This document shows positions 16,146 to 18,935 of a stretch of DNA of 18,935 nucleotides, one piece after another. Numbering within the stretch: the first letter of the stretch is position 1; each line of letters begins with the position of its first letter. A program made the translations under genes and the position numbers. The notes under the pieces are model-generated. The model saw only the letters and a list, made by a program, of their open reading frames with translations, was not told the DNA's origin and did not search any database. The stretch is from assembly GCA_017963875.1 (NCBI GenBank), contig JAGCTA010000191.1, forward strand, positions 1 to 18,935, written 5' to 3'. Origin of the DNA: Victivallales bacterium (GTDB taxonomy: Bacteria; Verrucomicrobiota; Lentisphaeria; Oligosphaerales; Oligosphaeraceae).

Positions 16146-16766
16146 TCAATGCTGTTGTTCTGCTGCCAGAAGATTCATCAAGTCGCCGTCTGACGCAGGC
16201 TTTTGCGGATATTCCTTGAATGCCTCAGCCGTGCCGATGAAAGCCTCTTTGTCTCCGCGCATACGGTCAAGTTGCTGCTGATAATCGAGTTCAGCCTGGT
16301 TCTTTTCCAATGCTGTGGCTTTGGGGCAGGCCAATGTGGCACGCATTTTCAGGAAAGTCTCCGCGAGACCAGGGCCAAAACGGCGTCCGCCATTTTCCAT
16401 GCGGAGGGAAATCAATTTTGTGGTGTCGCGTTCGACACGCAGTTTCAACAGTTCATCTCCCCGGGCGCTTTTCATGGCTTCATCAAAGAGTTTGAGTCTT
16501 TCAGCGTATTTCCCCTTGAGTTCCTCGGATGGACCACCGCCCCACATCATTCCAGGACCGCCTTGAGGACCTCTGGGACCAGGACCTGCCATCGGACCAC
16601 CAGGACCTGCCATTGGACCACCAGGACCTGCTGGAACTGCGACGGCTTCTGAACGACTGCAACTGCCGCACAAATCATTAATTTGCGGCACAAGAGAACT
16701 GACTAAGGCAATGATGGCAACGATTAATGCGATCGTCCCGACGTTTTTCTGAATTGCTTCTCCCAT
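16146..16766 (-). CDS. Small membrane protein with collagen-like Gly/Pro stretch
   Basis: I do not recognise a family. The 206-residue protein has an N-terminal hydrophobic helix (about 9-27), a short segment with two cysteines (LCGSCS, 32-37), a Gly/Pro-rich stretch with two near-identical PAGPGGPM-type blocks (about 45-73), and a charged helical domain (about 80-200) rich in Glu, Lys, Arg and Leu. It is probably anchored in the inner membrane by its N-terminus with the helical part in the periplasm. I chose the ATG at 16766 because AAAGGAG lies nine bases upstream (16776-16782); an in-frame ATG at 16811 sits inside a hairpin and has no such site. It stands between lptA and the glycosyltransferase gene, where lptB is often found, and is no ABC protein. 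The helical domain loosely recalls periplasmic CpxP/Spy-like proteins, but I cannot show that. Confidence 0.75.
   Translation of the reverse strand: MGEAIQKNVGTIALIVAIIALVSSLVPQINDLCGSCSRSEAVAVPAGPGGPMAGPGGPMAGPGPRGPQGGPGMMWGGGPSEELKGKYAERLKLFDEAMKSARGDELLKLRVERDTTKLISLRMENGGRRFGPGLAETFLKMRATLACPKATALEKNQAELDYQQQLDRMRGDKEAFIGTAEAFKEYPQKPASDGDLMNLLAAEQQH
16581..16633 (-). repeat. 21-bp tandem repeat coding Gly/Pro stretch
   Basis: A 21-bp unit begins at 16581, 16602 and 16623. The first two copies differ at one base and the third is partial. The period is a multiple of three, so copy-number changes keep the reading frame and add or remove seven residues (AGPGGPM). Confidence 0.8.
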
Positions 16767-16804
16767 CGATTCTTTCTCCTTTCTTTTGTTGTTTTTTTCT
16801 GTAT

Positions 16805-16832
16805 GCACCATGCCAACGGGTTGGCATGGTGC
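16805..16832 (-). promoter_or_regulatory. Perfect 12-bp hairpin between lptA and next gene
   Basis: GCACCATGCCAA (16805-16816) and TTGGCATGGTGC (16821-16832) form a perfect stem with a four-base loop. It lies about 70 bases after the lptA stop and 38 bases before the start of the next gene. On the minus strand it is followed by ATACAG and a run of A, not T, so it is not a classical intrinsic terminator. It could protect the end of an upstream mRNA, partly terminate, or shape the leader of the next gene. Confidence 0.6.
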
Positions 16833-16903
16833 CTATCAAAACTATCCTTCAGCCGTACCATCAGACAATCCAAAGAACACCAATGGTTGGCAGAAATTGC
16901 GGT

Positions 16904-17650
16904 TTATTCGGCATCACCTTCAGTCTTGGCTTGGGATTCGTCCTTTTTCTCGTCTTTCTCCTCAGACTTTTCCACGTCCTTGCCTGCCGTCTTCTCCTTT
17001 GCCTTTTCTTCAGCCTTTTCCTTGCCCTTGCCGTCCTTTCTGCCGCCGATGAAATTTCCGAATCCTTTATCCTTGGAATTCTTCTTGAGTCTTATGCGAA
17101 TATCGGCGTTTTTGACGAAGATTTTATTATTTGTACGGTCAAACACGACCTCATTTCCTTTCATAGTACGGTCTCCCTGTGTGATGACGCACTCTCCTGA
17201 AAGGGTTACGGAATCTGTACTTACATCATAGACGGCACTGTTGCCAGCGGCACTTTGAGTCGCATCGGCTTTGCTTCTCAGTTCCACTTTTCCAACGGCC
17301 TCAATGCGTTTAAGTTTCAAATTTGCCGTGTCATCAATCAGTGTCTCCGTTTTTTCATCAGAAGCATCTTTTTTCGCGGCGTCGGCTTGTTTTTTCTTGG
17401 AATCCTCAGGTTTCCGCTGCTCGTTATCAAGGAAAATGGTCATCCGATCTGCGGTGAGGACCATTGAATCATCTTCAAAACGGACATTGTTGGTGAGTTC
17501 AATGGTCTTGCCGTCAATTTGGACTTCCATGCGTTCGGCAGTGACATTGAGTTCATTTTCCTCTTCTTCTGTCTCCTGAACTTGAGTTTGCCCGTTCAAA
17601 ACGGCAGTGAAGACAAAAAGCAGTGCGAGTACTAATGAAAAATGTTTCAT
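16904..17650 (-). CDS. lptA: LptA/OstA-like periplasmic LPS-transport protein
   Basis: LptA builds the periplasmic bridge that carries lipopolysaccharide to the outer membrane. The 248-residue product has a signal peptide (about 1-20) and OstA-type beta-strand repeats: NVTAERMEVQIDGKTIELTNNV (35-56), MVLTADRMTIFLD (63-75), IEAVGKVEL (116-124), NSAVYDVSTDSVTLSGECVI (137-156) and MKGNEVVFDRTNNKIFV (163-179). E. coli LptA has about 185 residues. The extra length here comes from a hydrophilic insertion (about 77-110) and a Lys/Glu-rich tail (about 189-248). AAGGA precedes the ATG. It follows the lptC-like gene by 36 bases, and that context strongly supports the call. The charged parts are not typical of the family. 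Confidence 0.82.
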   Translation of the reverse strand: MKHFSLVLALLFVFTAVLNGQTQVQETEEEENELNVTAERMEVQIDGKTIELTNNVRFEDDSMVLTADRMTIFLDNEQRKPEDSKKKQADAAKKDASDEKTETLIDDTANLKLKRIEAVGKVELRSKADATQSAAGNSAVYDVSTDSVTLSGECVITQGDRTMKGNEVVFDRTNNKIFVKNADIRIRLKKNSKDKGFGNFIGGRKDGKGKEKAEEKAKEKTAGKDVEKSEEKDEKKDESQAKTEGDAE

Positions 17651-17686
17651 GATGATGTTCCTTATATGTGATGAGGTCGAAAAAGC

Positions 17687-18199
17687 CTATGGTTGTTTAT
17701 GAAGCAGCGAAGATGGCGATGCCTTTTTTAGCGCCCCTTTGGGAAGGCGTAGTGTCATATTGACTGCCGAGCGCAGCAGAATGACCTTTTGGCCGATATC
17801 CACATCATAGCCGATGCCTGTAATGCGGATGTTTTTTGCCAGACCGATTTGAACAGGAGCGTCTCCCTTGATTTCATGGGTAACGGTGTTGAACGAGCAG
17901 TCAGATGACGAGAGAGTCACTTTCACATTGCCTTTTTCATCTGCGGTGATGAAGCCGCTTTTCTTCTCCTTCTGCTGAGATTTCATGTTGAAGACAAGAC
18001 TGAAATTCCGAATGGCGACAACAAGACCGTTGGCGGTACAGCCCTGACCCTCCAGCAGCCAGGAAGAATCATCGTCGCCGAATCCAGACATGGAAAACTC
18101 TTTGAGCGCGAGTTGCCCTCCATTGGCATTGAACTGTGCACTGACAGTCAGAGACGCCAGAATCATCAAAAATGCACAGATGACGCGCGCTCGTGTCAT
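17687..18199 (-). CDS. lptC: LptC-like LPS-transport protein
   Basis: LptC passes lipopolysaccharide from the inner-membrane LptBFG extractor to LptA. This 170-residue protein starts with a hydrophobic segment (about 5-21) that could be a membrane anchor or a signal peptide ending at VSAQF. The rest is beta-rich and soluble, ending in the ITGIGYDVDIGQKVILLRS region (128-146) that resembles the close of LptC/OstA-fold domains. The likeness is modest and the call leans on position: the ATG overlaps the kdsC stop as ATGA (18196-18199) and lptA follows. AAAGGGAG lies upstream. It is slightly shorter than the E. coli protein (191 residues). A generic LptC/LptA-fold protein is the alternative. Confidence 0.7.
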   Translation of the reverse strand: MTRARVICAFLMILASLTVSAQFNANGGQLALKEFSMSGFGDDDSSWLLEGQGCTANGLVVAIRNFSLVFNMKSQQKEKKSGFITADEKGNVKVTLSSSDCSFNTVTHEIKGDAPVQIGLAKNIRITGIGYDVDIGQKVILLRSAVNMTLRLPKGALKKASPSSLLHKQP

Positions 18200-18753
18200 T
18201 GTTGACTCCCTTTTCTGCTGACTAGCGCCCCGATATAGCGCTCCACGATTGAATCATAAATCCCCTGTTCATGCAGAAGACGTTCAATCGCTTCGCGAGC
18301 GCACCCATGTCCCCCAGGCGCATTCGTTACCCAATCGGCACGTTCACGTACCATTTCCACTGCGTCAGACGGGGCGACTTTCAGCCCGACGACGTTGAAG
18401 GCAGGCAGGTCAATTAGGTCATCGCCGATGTACATGACATTTTCTGGCTCAATACCCCATTCCTTGCATAGTTCATGGATGGCATCCGCCTTGCTGGTGA
18501 CTTTCTCCATAATGGCATCGAAATGCAACTCCGTCAAACGTCTGCGGTTCGCTTTGGAGACCCGCCCGCTGATGGTCGCTATTTTGATGCCCGCGTGCCT
18601 GGCAAGTTGAAAGCCTGAACCGTCCTTGACATTGAAGAATTTAATCTCATCATCGGAGCCGCAGCCGTAGCCGATGGAGCCATCGGTCAGGACGCCATCG
18701 ATATCCGTAATTATGGCCTTGATTATCATTGCCTTACTGCCGAACGAGTTCAT
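18196..18753 (-). CDS. kdsC: 3-deoxy-D-manno-octulosonate 8-phosphate phosphatase
   Basis: KdsC removes the phosphate from Kdo-8-phosphate, giving Kdo for the lipopolysaccharide core. The 185-residue HAD-family protein has the nucleophile motif DIDGVLTDG (17-25), TISGR as motif II, a Lys in VTSKADAI as motif III, and GDDLIDLPAF as motif IV. The C-terminal NAPGGHGCAREAIERLL segment matches the tail that closes the active site in the tetramer. The ATG at 18753 is chosen because AAGGA is five bases upstream (18759-18763); it overlaps kdsA by 20 bases. An ATG at 18729, four bases past the kdsA stop, would give 177 residues and is the alternative. Confidence 0.93.
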   Translation of the reverse strand: MNSFGSKAMIIKAIITDIDGVLTDGSIGYGCGSDDEIKFFNVKDGSGFQLARHAGIKIATISGRVSKANRRRLTELHFDAIMEKVTSKADAIHELCKEWGIEPENVMYIGDDLIDLPAFNVVGLKVAPSDAVEMVRERADWVTNAPGGHGCAREAIERLLHEQGIYDSIVERYIGALVSRKGSQQ

Positions 18754-18935
18754 GGATTTCCTTCACGATGGTGACAAGAGATTCGAAATCGCATAGACGC
18801 AGCGAATTGGCACCGTCTGACAATGCTTTTTCAGGTTCTGGATGCGTTTCTAGGAACAACGCGTCAATGCCGACCGCCGCCGCCGCCCTGGCAAGCGGCT
18901 GAACATATTCACGGTTTCCGCCTGATGACGTTCCC
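18734..18935 (-). CDS. kdsA: 3-deoxy-8-phosphooctulonate synthase, C-terminal fragment
   Basis: KdsA condenses phosphoenolpyruvate with arabinose 5-phosphate to make Kdo-8-phosphate, the substrate of KdsC. Only the last 66 codons lie in the window; the gene begins beyond its right edge. The visible part has the family's typical ending: SGGNREYVQPLARAA, VGIDALFLETHPEPEKALSDGANS, then a less conserved helix up to the TAA at 18734-18736. The end overlaps the kdsC start, so the two are translated together. Confidence 0.93.
   Translation of the reverse strand, partial: GTSSGGNREYVQPLARAAAAVGIDALFLETHPEPEKALSDGANSLRLCDFESLVTIVKEIHELVRQ

Noticed and set aside
16767..16811. Upstream start for the Gly/Pro-rich protein
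   Set aside because: The ATG at 16811 lies inside the hairpin stem and the AAAGGAG at 16776-16782 serves the later ATG.

Overview
The window looks like chromosomal DNA from a Gram-negative bacterium that makes Kdo-containing lipopolysaccharide and uses the non-mevalonate isoprenoid pathway. The mix of genes suggests a member of the Planctomycetes-Verrucomicrobia-Lentisphaerae group, most likely Lentisphaerae-like. These genes are a kdsA-kdsC-lptC-lptA cluster, a WbsX/GH99-like enzyme beside a DUF4838 protein, a DUF2851 protein and an exported protein with a PEP-CTERM-like tail. The assignment rests on gene content only and is an inference. I see no rRNA, tRNA, CRISPR array, transposase or phage gene.

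Left part (1-6200). A DUF2851-family gene runs leftward off the window edge (1-1323). An AT-rich divergent intergenic region follows, ending in overlapping inverted repeats. These precede a rightward two-gene unit: a single-pass membrane protein with a long C-terminal coiled coil, then, 15 bases later, an 855-residue UPF1/DNA2-like superfamily 1 helicase with about 400 unassigned N-terminal residues. Next is a gene for an exported protein with a C-terminal sorting-like tail, with promoter-like sequences upstream and a strong intrinsic terminator downstream. A 9-bp minisatellite built on CTCTAG lies between this gene and its convergent neighbour.

Middle part (6204-13115), all leftward. Read in transcription order it runs ettA (ABC-F translation factor), ispH, ispE, ispD, a WbsX/GH99-like protein and a DUF4838 protein. 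Short gaps and the 8-base ispE/ispD overlap make ispH to the DUF4838 gene look like one transcription unit. The isp genes supply isoprenoid precursors. The last two genes look like carbohydrate-active enzymes and have no obvious link to isoprenoids.

Right part (13230-18935). An MscS-type channel gene points right. It faces a leftward envelope cluster: kdsA (5' end cut by the window edge), kdsC, lptC-like, lptA-like, a small membrane protein with a Gly/Pro-rich collagen-like stretch, and a fused two-domain glycosyltransferase (GT4 plus WecG/TagA-type GT26). Together these genes serve Kdo synthesis, lipopolysaccharide transport and, probably, surface-glycan assembly. No lptB is seen after lptA.

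The best candidates for something undescribed are the coiled-coil membrane protein/helicase pair, the GT4-GT26 fusion, the PLPG-type sorting tail, the WbsX-DUF4838 pair and the CTCTAG minisatellite.
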